Of a stretch of 64,000 nt of DNA, positions 50,373 through 59,141 are shown in pieces. How positions within the stretch are numbered: position 1 is the stretch's first letter; each line of letters starts with the position of its first letter. The notes beneath the pieces are model-generated. The model saw only the letters and a program-made list of their open reading frames with translations, had not been told where the DNA came from and searched no databases. The stretch comes from JBKBUF01 sp046290815 (GTDB taxonomy: Bacteria > Bacteroidota > Bacteroidia > Cytophagales > Cytophagaceae). The DNA is taken from contig JBKBUF010000008.1 in the NCBI GenBank assembly GCA_046290815.1, positions 1 through 64,000 of the forward strand. Reading direction: 5' to 3'. Position numbers and translations under genes: made by a program.

Positions 50373-52373
50373 ATGGATCTTAGACATTTTTTATTTTACC
50401 TGCTTCTATTTATTAATTTTCCTTCTTTTAGCCAGGAAAAGCGAGCTATCCATAATTTTAAATTAACCGCACCCGAATATTTAATCGGGGATGAGTTTGC
50501 GGAAATAGTTATTGAAGCATTGAATGAACAAGGGATAAGAGACAGCTCAGTAACAGGAAATCATTCAATAATGGTAAATTCCTCAACACAAATTATTCAG
50601 TTTTTTAATGGAATAGGCTATTATGCCTATCCTGTCAGCACCAGCACAGAAGTTGAATTTAAATTACCGGAATCCCCTGAAATAAATAAATCCATAAAAA
50701 TTAAAATTCTTCCTTCATGGCTTAGCACTTTACCTGCAATAATGGCAATAGTATTAAGCCTGATTTTCCGAGACGTCATTATTTCAATATTTATCAGCAT
50801 TTATGCTGCTGTAATATTATTAACCGGATTTCGATTAAATAATTTAATCACCGCTCTTTTACGAGTAATTGACCATTACATATTTAAGGTATTAAAAGAC
50901 GAAAAACACCTATCGTTAATATTTTTCATCCTATTCACTGCCGGTATGATTTCTATCATTTCCAGGAACGGAGGGATATTCGGTTTAATTCACAGGATAT
51001 CGAAGCTTGCACATTCTGCAAGAAGTGCTCAATTACTAACCTTCATATTTTCGATTCTTCTTTTTTTTGACAATTACACCAATACCTTGGTAGTAGGGAA
51101 AACAATGAAATCGATTACCGAAAGATTTAAAGTATCAAGGGAAAAGCTTGCATTTATAGTACATGGTACCGCTGCAACAATTTCATCAGTTGCCTTAGTA
51201 ACAACCTGGATTGGCGCAAAACTAATATACATAAGCGACGCCGCAACATACTTAAACATTGCAGATTCGGCATTTTCCATTTTCTATAAATCCCTTCAGT
51301 ACTCACACTATCAATTCCTGATGCTAGGTTTTATAGTTTTGATCATCATTAAAAGAAAAGATTTTGACACCATGGCTGCCGCAGAAGTGAGTTCACGAAG
51401 TTCAGGCATCATGAATAGAAACAAAGACATTCAGATTGAAAGAGGAGAAAATTATTCTGCACTTGAACCAGAGCATGAAAACTTATCTAAATGGTACAAT
51501 GCTGGTATACCCTTAATTTCAATTATTATCATCGCTATAATTACTATGCTCTATACAGGAAGCATTAATCTATACAAAAAATTGTCCATGGCAGGGGTAT
51601 TAACTAAAGGCTATAAGTTTAATTACTTGTGGAACAAAATTGATTCAGGTTATGGCAATAGTTTGAATGCCTTTCAAAAATTCGGAGTCATTATAGGGCA
51701 TGCTGACTTCTACCGAGCACTTTTATGGTCATCTTTTTCAGGAATAGCATTTGCAATTTTTCTTACGATAATTCAGAGAAAAATAGAGATAAGAAAAAGC
51801 ATGAATCTGATGCTGGAAGGTTTCAATTTAATGTTAAGACCTATTATTATTTTAATATTCTCATGGGCACTTGCTGAAGTAATTAAAGATTTAAGAACTG
51901 CAGAATTTATAACTTCAGAAATATCAGGCAACATTAAACCACATCTTATTCCCTTAGTATCATTTCTGCTGGCAGCGTTATTTACCTTTGCATCCGGATC
52001 TGTTTGGGGAACTATGGCCATACTTTATCCCTTATTCATTCCTGTATCCTGGTTCCTTTCTCAATCAGCAGGACTAAATCAGGAAGAGTGCCTGGAAATA
52101 CTTTATAATCTTATAGCATTTATCCTTTCAGGTGCAGTTTTTGGAATTCATTGTTCTCCGATTTCAGATACCAGCTTGCTTACCGCCATTGCATGTGACT
52201 GCAACCATTCTGCGCATCTTAAAACTCAAATCCCCTATGCGGCTCTTATCGCCGGGTTAACTATAATAATGGGATTAATAAGCCTAACCGGACTTCACTG
52301 GTCACTTAATTACCTATTGGCAATAGTACTGATGTACACCACAATACACTTTTCAGGTAAAAAAATTGAATAA
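50373..52373 (+). CDS. NhaC-type Na+/H+ antiporter with an extra exported N-terminal domain
   Basis: The 666-residue protein combines a signal peptide (about 1-20, INFPSFSQ) and about 90 residues of Ig-like exported sequence (KLTAPEYLIGDEFAEIVIEA to SIKIKILPSW) with an NhaC antiporter of about 11-12 membrane segments (about 115-660). Antiporter hallmarks include FFDNYTNTLVVGKTMK, ASGSVWGTMAILYPLF and GIHCSPISDTSLLTAIACDC. A hydrophilic loop lies at about 330-370. NhaC proteins are normally 450-530 residues and lack this extension, so it looks like a domain fusion. The substrate could be another ion or organic anion of the same fold; Na+/H+ exchange is inferred from family. Confidence 0.85.
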   Translation: MDLRHFLFYLLLFINFPSFSQEKRAIHNFKLTAPEYLIGDEFAEIVIEALNEQGIRDSSVTGNHSIMVNSSTQIIQFFNGIGYYAYPVSTSTEVEFKLPESPEINKSIKIKILPSWLSTLPAIMAIVLSLIFRDVIISIFISIYAAVILLTGFRLNNLITALLRVIDHYIFKVLKDEKHLSLIFFILFTAGMISIISRNGGIFGLIHRISKLAHSARSAQLLTFIFSILLFFDNYTNTLVVGKTMKSITERFKVSREKLAFIVHGTAATISSVALVTTWIGAKLIYISDAATYLNIADSAFSIFYKSLQYSHYQFLMLGFIVLIIIKRKDFDTMAAAEVSSRSSGIMNRNKDIQIERGENYSALEPEHENLSKWYNAGIPLISIIIIAIITMLYTGSINLYKKLSMAGVLTKGYKFNYLWNKIDSGYGNSLNAFQKFGVIIGHADFYRALLWSSFSGIAFAIFLTIIQRKIEIRKSMNLMLEGFNLMLRPIIILIFSWALAEVIKDLRTAEFITSEISGNIKPHLIPLVSFLLAALFTFASGSVWGTMAILYPLFIPVSWFLSQSAGLNQEECLEILYNLIAFILSGAVFGIHCSPISDTSLLTAIACDCNHSAHLKTQIPYAALIAGLTIIMGLISLTGLHWSLNYLLAIVLMYTTIHFSGKKIE

Positions 52374-52522
52374 ATCACATTCGGTATCTACGATAATACA
52401 ATTATATACTGTGTATTAACCAGAAATTATAGAACTTTTTAATGAAATACTAAAAATTATCAAAAACATATATAACATTTTGTGGTGAAAGCAATTAAGT
52501 TAGAATTGTCTTTCAAACATCT

Positions 52523-54883
52523 ATGCACAATCAGACTATAAACACGACAACTATTTCATCTATCAATAAGTTTACGGTTCTTTTTGATCAACCGTTTTAT
52601 GACTGGCTTGTTAGAAATATAAATGGATTGAATCATATACCTTTTTCAGAATTAAACAACCTTGTACAAAAATCAATTAATGTCATTGACTCCCTTTTGA
52701 TATTAAATTTTCATCTTGCAGAAGAAGAAATAATGAATATGAGTTGCCTAGCCAATGACAGGCAGCTGCAATCAATTTTTCACAGGATGTGGGAAATGAT
52801 TACCGACCATGCAGATGATTTTAATAACAACCAGTATCCATCTCTCACAAAAATCAATAAAGCTTTTTTCAAGGCTATAAGATTGATTGATAAAAAGCAC
52901 CTTACATTACACATAAACGAAAACACTACCTATAACTCTAATAAATATTCTGATCTTATAAATTCTGCATATGAAGCCATAATTAGCATTAACCCTGAAG
53001 GAAAAATAATAAGCTGGAATAGTGCTGCAGAAAAACTTTACGGTTACAAATATTCAGAAGTCGTTGGACATTCCCTTCAGGATTTATTGAAAATTCAAAA
53101 TGATGATCCTCTGAAGGCGCGGATTAACACCGTGAATGAGGAAGAAAATCAAAAGGAATTTGAATGTATAAGAGTAAGAAAAGATGGACATCAGGTAAGG
53201 TTGCTAAATAATATTTTTCCTATAAAAGATGCGGAAGGTTATGTAGTAGGCAGCGGAATCATTTCAAGAGATATTACTGCACAGAAAGAAGCAGAGGAAA
53301 AACTTGAAGAAACAAGATTGTTGATTCAGCAGATAGCAGAAGCCAGTCCAAATATTTTATACGTTTTCAATATTCAAACTAAAAAACTGGTTTATGTTAA
53401 TAACATAGTAAAAGACATATTGGGTTTTACCCCTGAACAATTTACATTGTTTTCACCGGAGGAATTAAAACTGCTTATCCATCCTGACAACTATTTAAAC
53501 ATTAAAAAATGGATGCAGGGATTTGCTTCGGAAAATAAAGTTGTTGAATCGGAAATCAGATTCAGTAATAGTAAAGGAGAATGGAGGTGGCTATTAAAGA
53601 GAGAGACTGTTTTCAAAAAAGATTCAAACGGACAACCTACTCTCATATTAGGCCTGTGCCAGGATGTAACCGAACAAAAACTTAGTCAGGAAAAGCTCAG
53701 AAAAAGCAAAGCCTTGTTACTGGAGGCTCAGGAGCTGGCTTCTCTGGGAAATTGGGAATGGAATCTTGAAACAAGAGAGCTTACATTTTCAGATGAGCTT
53801 TATAAAATTCTGGGTTTTAATCCCATGCAAATGAATTTAGGGTTTGATAATGTAATAGAAAGTGTGGGTAGACAAGACATATTTAACATCAATAAATATG
53901 CAGTTAAAATAATCAGCGACGGAATCCCGGTTGCCTTTGAACAGAAAATCAAAAGTTCCTATGGTGAAGAAAAACATTTGTACATTAAAGCTAAACCTGT
54001 TTTCAACAAAGAAAAGAAAGTAATACGCATACATGGGATAGCTCTTGATATTACAGAAAGAAAATATGCAGAAGAGACCCTTCAACGTACCAATGAAGAA
54101 TTAAAACTCACAAAACAAAAGTTATTAAACATCAATAATGAGCTTGAAGCCCGGGTCAATGAAAGAACCGAAGAATTAAGAAGAAAGAATGAAGATCTGG
54201 AAAGAATAAATGCAGACCTGGACAATTTTGTCTATACTGCATCTCATGATCTGAAAGCCCCTATTTCAAACATTGAAGGTCTTATTGCATCTTTGGATTT
54301 ACAAACTGACCCACAGAATGAAGACATTAAGTTTATTATAGGCCTTATGAGGGTTAGTATATTAAGGTTTAAAGAAACTATAAAAGACCTTACCGAAATT
54401 TCTAAAATTCAGAAAAACTTCAATGAAGATGAAAGCCTGGTCGAGTTTGAAGAATTTTTAGAAGATATTAAGTTTACACTTATTGAGCTTATCGTAGGCT
54501 CGGAGGCAACTATTGATGCAGATTTTTCTAAATGCAAAGAAATTTCTTTTTCACGGAAAAACTTCAAAAGTATTATTTACAATCTTGTAAGCAATGCCAT
54601 AAAATATCAGCATCCGGACAGAAAGCCTTATATAAAGATATACTCCGAAAAAATAGAGGGATATGCAGTACTAACTGTACAGGATAATGGATTAGGATTT
54701 AATGTTAAAGACAAAGACAAAATATTCGGAATGTTTAAAAGGCTTCACGACCATGTGGATGGATCAGGAGTTGGCTTATATATAGTTAAAAAAATAATTG
54801 AAATTACCGGAGGAAAAATTGAAGTAGAAAGCCAAAGAGGTGAAGGATCTACTTTTAGGGTTTATTTTAAAACCAATGATTAA
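52523..54883 (+). CDS. Soluble sensor histidine kinase with three PAS domains
   Basis: The 786-residue protein has no membrane segment. Residues 1-140 are a helical region I do not recognise. PAS1 is about 145-260 (AYEAIISINPEGKIISWNSA), PAS2 about 265-385, PAS3 about 390-515 (QELASLGNWEWNLETRELTF, a PAS_3-like fold) and a coiled coil about 515-565. HisKA has the phospho-accepting H575 in TASHDLKAPISN. HATPase spans about 660-786, with N-box NLVSNAIKYQH, G1 DNGLGF and G2 GSGVGLYIVKK. No receiver domain or response regulator is next to it, so it is an orphan kinase signalling to a partner elsewhere. Its stop is 3 bases from the stop of a convergent gene. Confidence 0.92.
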   Translation: MHNQTINTTTISSINKFTVLFDQPFYDWLVRNINGLNHIPFSELNNLVQKSINVIDSLLILNFHLAEEEIMNMSCLANDRQLQSIFHRMWEMITDHADDFNNNQYPSLTKINKAFFKAIRLIDKKHLTLHINENTTYNSNKYSDLINSAYEAIISINPEGKIISWNSAAEKLYGYKYSEVVGHSLQDLLKIQNDDPLKARINTVNEEENQKEFECIRVRKDGHQVRLLNNIFPIKDAEGYVVGSGIISRDITAQKEAEEKLEETRLLIQQIAEASPNILYVFNIQTKKLVYVNNIVKDILGFTPEQFTLFSPEELKLLIHPDNYLNIKKWMQGFASENKVVESEIRFSNSKGEWRWLLKRETVFKKDSNGQPTLILGLCQDVTEQKLSQEKLRKSKALLLEAQELASLGNWEWNLETRELTFSDELYKILGFNPMQMNLGFDNVIESVGRQDIFNINKYAVKIISDGIPVAFEQKIKSSYGEEKHLYIKAKPVFNKEKKVIRIHGIALDITERKYAEETLQRTNEELKLTKQKLLNINNELEARVNERTEELRRKNEDLERINADLDNFVYTASHDLKAPISNIEGLIASLDLQTDPQNEDIKFIIGLMRVSILRFKETIKDLTEISKIQKNFNEDESLVEFEEFLEDIKFTLIELIVGSEATIDADFSKCKEISFSRKNFKSIIYNLVSNAIKYQHPDRKPYIKIYSEKIEGYAVLTVQDNGLGFNVKDKDKIFGMFKRLHDHVDGSGVGLYIVKKIIEITGGKIEVESQRGEGSTFRVYFKTND

Positions 54884-54886
54884 ACT

Positions 54887-55210
54887 TTAACTGGCAGGGT
54901 TTTCAGAATAAAACTTTAAATAATCACTTAAAATAAAATACGTGACAGAAGGTATCACTAAGTATATTAGTGGATTTTCTTCCCAAGCACAGGAAAAATT
55001 TAGCCGAAGTAAACAGGCAAAAGCATGAGAGAGTCCGCATCCCCAACATTTCACCTTAAATACTGAATAAAACAGACAAGGAACAGTGCAATCTATCCCA
55101 ATAAACTCCTTTAAAGCTATACTTCCGGAAACGTAAACGCCTGCAATAAAAAAATAAATATTGCAGGCGATATACTGTATGATAATTCTGATATTCCTAC
55201 TCAAGATCAC
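54887..55210 (-). CDS. DUF2752 family membrane protein
   Basis: The 107-residue small membrane protein carries the DUF2752 signature (CPFK-like LFYSVFKVKCWGCGLSHAFA, about 44-63) with a Cys-x-x-Cys-Gly pair, and three hydrophobic segments. The family has no known function and often neighbours TM2-domain genes. It overlaps the upstream TM2 gene by 14 bases, supporting translational coupling. Confidence 0.85.
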   Translation of the reverse strand: MILSRNIRIIIQYIACNIYFFIAGVYVSGSIALKEFIGIDCTVPCLFYSVFKVKCWGCGLSHAFACLLRLNFSCAWEENPLIYLVIPSVTYFILSDYLKFYSENPAS

Positions 55211-55406
55211 GGCCGTCAGCCATTTTTAAACTTCCGGTTGCGATTCTGATAAAGTCAATTAAGGACCAGATACCACAACCTCCGAAGGTTAATAATTTTA
55301 ACCACCAGTTACTATAGCCAAGCATTAATCTGTCAATGCCAAGTCCACCAAGGAAAAATGAAACAAGGATCATTGTCATTTTCTTTTGTACAGGTTTTTG
55401 TGTCAT
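55197..55406 (-). CDS. TM2 domain membrane protein
   Basis: The 69-residue protein has the TM2 signature of two membrane helices joined by a short loop: MTMILVSFFLGGLGIDRLML, GYSNWWLKLLTFGGCGIWSLIDFIRI. These helices resemble a G-protein-coupled receptor fragment; bacterial function is unknown. It lies in a minus-strand run meaB-phhA-thioesterase-TM2-DUF2752. Confidence 0.9.
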   Translation of the reverse strand: MTQKPVQKKMTMILVSFFLGGLGIDRLMLGYSNWWLKLLTFGGCGIWSLIDFIRIATGSLKMADGRDLE

Positions 55407-55418
55407 AAAAATTTGGAT

Positions 55419-55988
55419 TTAGTTATTAAAAATATTGGTTTTGTTTAAAACTCTTTCTTTTTGCAACTTGTACAATTCCTGCTCAATGGCCAGAGACGAC
55501 TTTTCATTATCAAGCTGCTCCTTATATTGCCCCTTCAATTCTTTTCTCTTTATAGCCTCCAGGTATCTTCTTAATTCTTCCCGTGTTTCCAGTATAAGCC
55601 CCGGCACCTCCTTTAAGGCATCATTCTCATCTTTGGCTACCATGGTAAAATAGGATGTATTTGTATGTTTAATAATTCCCATTTTAACATTTTCGGCAAT
55701 TACTTTGATTCCTATTACCAAAGATGTCCTTCCAACATAATTTACTGCTGCAAGCAATGAAACAAGGTCTCCCACTTCCACAGGCTGTAAAAAGTCTACG
55801 TTATCTATTGAGACTGTTACGCAATAACATCCGGAATGTTTTGCTGCACAGGCATAAGCCACCTTATCCATTAATGATAGCAATATACCTCCATGAATTT
55901 TCCCCCCGAAATTAGCATATGAGGGAATCATTAATTCAGTGATGGTGGTTTCTGACGCACGAACCGGTTTATATCCGGAAATATCCAT
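55419..55988 (-). CDS. Acyl-CoA thioesterase, hotdog fold (YciA/BFIT type)
   Basis: The 189-residue protein contains one hotdog domain (about 5-125). Features are MIPSYANFGGKIHGGILLSLMDK with the catalytic-loop Asn-to-Gly region, VDFLQPVEVGDLVSL and KHTNTSYFTMVA. A charged helical tail (about 130-189, EELRRYLEAIKRKELKGQYK) follows. Such enzymes hydrolyse acyl-CoAs to free CoA and acid. It starts 4 bases from the phenylalanine hydroxylase-like gene, hinting at a shared role in CoA-linked degradation, which is inference. Confidence 0.88.
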   Translation of the reverse strand: MDISGYKPVRASETTITELMIPSYANFGGKIHGGILLSLMDKVAYACAAKHSGCYCVTVSIDNVDFLQPVEVGDLVSLLAAVNYVGRTSLVIGIKVIAENVKMGIIKHTNTSYFTMVAKDENDALKEVPGLILETREELRRYLEAIKRKELKGQYKEQLDNEKSSLAIEQELYKLQKERVLNKTNIFNN

Positions 55989-55992
55989 GTAA

Positions 55993-56712
55993 TTATCCTA
56001 TTCTTTTAATTAATTCTGCTCTGATCTGATCCAGACTATTATATAGCTGATCATAACTTTCGATCACAAAATACCTTTCCTGAAACCTGTTTTTAATGTA
56101 AGGTGTGTCCATTATCTTAATTACATCAAAATCATATTTCGGAACACCGGCACTCATTGAATAGGCTGTTTCACCCCTGGAAGAAAGCAAATGGGCGCCA
56201 TAAATCTTAAGTGTTTTTTCAGACACTTTCAACCCAAATTGAATAGAATGCCAGTACATTCTTTTCAATAACACAATAGCGTCTTCATTCTTTATAAACT
56301 CTACGGCAAGCCTTCCTAGACCGGTCAGGTATTCACAATAATTAGGAACGGTTAACAAAGGGGTATGTCCTATCACGTCATGAAACATATCATATTCATC
56401 AACCTCAGTTTCTATTTGCTCACTACTTCTTATCCAAGTTCTGCAAGGATATTTTTTCTCTGCCAGCATTCTAATAAAAGCATTATCATCCACCATCTCT
56501 TCCAATGGCACAATTTCCCAGGATGAGAAGCTTTTAATTTTTTCGTTAATAAATTTAAAATCAGGGATAGAATCTCCGCTAAAACCTATTTTTTTAATTC
56601 CTTCCAACACATTTTCATCCGCTGCTTCAGGCAAAAACTGCATTATTCTGCTGTAAAGTATTGTCCAGTTTTTCAAATCCTGCTCAGTGTAATTCTTTTG
56701 TATCTGTACCAT
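55993..56712 (-). CDS. phhA: Aromatic amino acid (phenylalanine 4-) hydroxylase-like protein with altered iron site
   Basis: The 239-residue protein matches the catalytic domain of pterin-dependent phenylalanine hydroxylases: TWIRSSEQIETEVDEYDMFH (about 92-111), the metal-binding HDVIGH (H111, H116), YGAHLLSSRGETAYSM, and a YW-x3-Q-FG segment. The third iron ligand of the family is Glu in YWxxxEFG; here the codon is CAA, Gln158 (YWHSIQFG). The rest looks intact. Loss of the carboxylate would be expected to weaken iron binding, so the substrate or function may have shifted. Bacterial members are typically about 240-300 residues. Neighbours are a thioesterase and meaB. Confidence 0.85.
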   Translation of the reverse strand: MVQIQKNYTEQDLKNWTILYSRIMQFLPEAADENVLEGIKKIGFSGDSIPDFKFINEKIKSFSSWEIVPLEEMVDDNAFIRMLAEKKYPCRTWIRSSEQIETEVDEYDMFHDVIGHTPLLTVPNYCEYLTGLGRLAVEFIKNEDAIVLLKRMYWHSIQFGLKVSEKTLKIYGAHLLSSRGETAYSMSAGVPKYDFDVIKIMDTPYIKNRFQERYFVIESYDQLYNSLDQIRAELIKRIG

Positions 56713-56750
56713 TTTTCAATTCTTTAATTCTATCCAATATTAAAAAAAAC

Positions 56751-57755
56751 TTAATTAGTTTTAGCTGAACTTATAAAATTATTAAACACCTCCATAGCAG
56801 CCATATAAGCTGATTTTCTTCCTTCCTTAACATTTTCTTCCTCTTTCTGTACAATTTGCCTTAAAGGAATATTCTCTTCGAAAAACTGTTTAATTCTTTC
56901 TTCCAGACAAAGATGCATCCATGCGACCTCCTGTTGATTCCTTCGTTCCGCAAATTCATCTGATTTCTTTCGGAATTTTATTTCATCTTCCAACTGTTTC
57001 CATAATTCTGCCATTCCTTTTGATTCCAATGCTGAACCAATCAAAACGGGCACCCGCTTTTTATACGGGAGGAATAACCTTATAGATTTCTCTAATTCAT
57101 CTTTATAAGCAATACTACTATGAAAGTTATCCCCATCGGCCTTATTTATCAAAATTCCATCGGCCAATTCCAAAGTGCCTTTTTTTATACTTTGTAATTC
57201 ATCCCCTGCTCCAGCCAGCATGATAAATAAAAAGTAATCAACAAGATCAAAAATGCGATGTTCAGATTGTCCAACTCCCACAGTTTCCACCAAAACAACA
57301 TCATACCCTGCAGCCTCACATAATAGAATTATCTCTTTAGTCCGCCAACTTATTCCCCCTGGGGCACCTGAAGATGGTACAGGACGGATAAATGCCATAC
57401 CAGAGGCGGAAAGCTTCTCCATACGGGTTTTATCGCCCAAAATACTACCTTTAGTTACCGAACTACTGGGATCTATCGCTATTACAGCAACTTTTTTCCC
57501 TAAGGAGATCAATTGTAAACCTAACGCCTCAATTAATGTGCTTTTACCGGCCCCGGGTACGCCGGAAACCCCTATTCTGACGGATTTACCGGTATAAGGC
57601 AAAATTTCTGTAACCAGAGAGGCTGATATTTCGTAATCTGAAGGTAAGCTGCTTTCCATTAAAGAGATGGCCTGAGCAAGGATTATTCGGTTATTTTCCC
57701 GGATACCCTTGAAATACTCATCAATTTTTAATCTTTTATTAATGGAATTGCTCAT
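56751..57755 (-). CDS. meaB: Methylmalonyl-CoA mutase-associated GTPase MeaB
   Basis: The 334-residue G3E-type GTPase protects and reloads adenosylcobalamin on methylmalonyl-CoA mutase. P-loop GVSGVPGAGKSTLIEALG (about 58-75), VIAIDPSSSVTKGSILGDKTR (about 92-112), DVVLVETVGVGQSEH (switch, about 154-168) and NKADGD are intact. The C-terminal helical arm (about 270-334) is typical. It is 19 kb from mutAB, so partnership is by family knowledge. It leads a minus-strand run with the hydroxylase-like gene 38 bases downstream. Confidence 0.95.
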   Translation of the reverse strand: MSNSINKRLKIDEYFKGIRENNRIILAQAISLMESSLPSDYEISASLVTEILPYTGKSVRIGVSGVPGAGKSTLIEALGLQLISLGKKVAVIAIDPSSSVTKGSILGDKTRMEKLSASGMAFIRPVPSSGAPGGISWRTKEIILLCEAAGYDVVLVETVGVGQSEHRIFDLVDYFLFIMLAGAGDELQSIKKGTLELADGILINKADGDNFHSSIAYKDELEKSIRLFLPYKKRVPVLIGSALESKGMAELWKQLEDEIKFRKKSDEFAERRNQQEVAWMHLCLEERIKQFFEENIPLRQIVQKEEENVKEGRKSAYMAAMEVFNNFISSAKTN

Positions 57756-57821
57756 TTCTACAAGTATAAAAAAGATTTAGCAAATTGCAGTATATTTAGC
57801 TTTTGCTACTTCTGAATTTTT

Positions 57822-59141
57822 ATGAAAAAACTGTTAAGAGACTCTGTTGGTGCAACAATATTCACCATGGTTTTCCTTTGGATACTGGCTACCGCTTTTT
57901 CCAATATCAATCTGGAAATAGTAAATCCTATTGGAAAAGTACTAAGTGATTTTGAAATCACAGACGTATATTTTTCTCACCTAAAGGAAAAAGAACTTGC
58001 TGACACCAATATTGTAATGGTAAATATCGGAGATCTGGACCGTGCAGGTATTGCAGAATTAATAGACAGCATCAGCAAGTACAAACCAAAAGTAATAGGA
58101 ATAGATGCTTTTTTCAGAAAGCCAAAAAATCCGGAATCGGATTCATTACTTGCTGCAGCTTTCAGCCGGGTAGAAAATCTGGTTCTTGTAAGTAAAGTAC
58201 TAAATCCTTTGGAGAATTCAGAAGTATGGGACAGTTTGGAATTGTCTCATCCTATGTTTAGCCGGCATGCAGAATCAGGAATGTCTAATATGATCTCCGA
58301 AGGATACGACAAGTTTAAAACCTCAAGAGAATTTCCAAAAATGGAAATTTACAGAAAAAAAACTCCTGTATATGACCCGGCTACCCATGAAATAATTAAA
58401 TGGAACTACAAAGACACAATGGAGCTTGCCTTTGGAGCTAAACTGGCATCTTATATTGATAGTAATGCTATAAAGAAATTATTAACAAGGGACACTCATG
58501 TTGAAGTAATAAATTTCGGTGGTAATTTTATTCCAAGCGAACACGTAGAAAATCTTGAGAACTCTCAAATGAAATATTTTGCATTGGACATTTATGACGT
58601 GTTGATGGACCCTGATCATGATCTATCCTTAGTAAAAGATAAAATTGTGATTATGGGATACATGGGACCAAGCTTTCACAAAATTACCTGGGAAGATAAA
58701 TTTTTCACCCCATTAAATCCAAATTACATGGGAAAAGCTAATCCTGATATGTATGGAGTGGTTGTACATGCTAACATCGTATCCATGATTCTGAATGGCA
58801 ATTATATAAATAACTTCCCCGACTGGTTTACTATAATAATTAATTTCGTTATCATATTTCTTAACATTTACTTTTTCGGATATCTGTTTGTAAAACTGGA
58901 ACACTGGTATGATGGGGTTACCCTTGTGGTAACACTAATAGAGGCTTCCCTATTTACAGGTATAATTATTACCGTCTTCCACAATTACAATTATAAAATT
59001 GATTTAACATTTTGTACGGTGGCACTGTTTTTGACCGGTAACCTGATAGAGCTATATCATGGATTTATTGTGCCGCTTATTGATAAAATTAAAATTTATT
59101 TCGTAAATTTAAGGACTAGTAACAAACCATCAACAATATGA
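57822..59141 (+). CDS. CHASE2 domain membrane protein without an output domain
   Basis: The 439-residue protein has an N-terminal membrane helix (about 9-29). A large extracytoplasmic CHASE2 domain follows (about 45-325: IVMVNIGDLDRAGIAELIDS, KPKVIGIDAFFRKPK, KDKIVIMGYMG). Three hydrophobic segments (about 330-420) and a short tail (LRTSNKPSTI) end the chain. CHASE2 is a sensory domain usually attached to a cyclase, kinase or phosphatase, but here nothing follows. The 4-base overlap (ATGA) with the FecR-like gene downstream suggests that partner supplies part of the function. Confidence 0.88.
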   Translation: MKKLLRDSVGATIFTMVFLWILATAFSNINLEIVNPIGKVLSDFEITDVYFSHLKEKELADTNIVMVNIGDLDRAGIAELIDSISKYKPKVIGIDAFFRKPKNPESDSLLAAAFSRVENLVLVSKVLNPLENSEVWDSLELSHPMFSRHAESGMSNMISEGYDKFKTSREFPKMEIYRKKTPVYDPATHEIIKWNYKDTMELAFGAKLASYIDSNAIKKLLTRDTHVEVINFGGNFIPSEHVENLENSQMKYFALDIYDVLMDPDHDLSLVKDKIVIMGYMGPSFHKITWEDKFFTPLNPNYMGKANPDMYGVVVHANIVSMILNGNYINNFPDWFTIIINFVIIFLNIYFFGYLFVKLEHWYDGVTLVVTLIEASLFTGIIITVFHNYNYKIDLTFCTVALFLTGNLIELYHGFIVPLIDKIKIYFVNLRTSNKPSTI

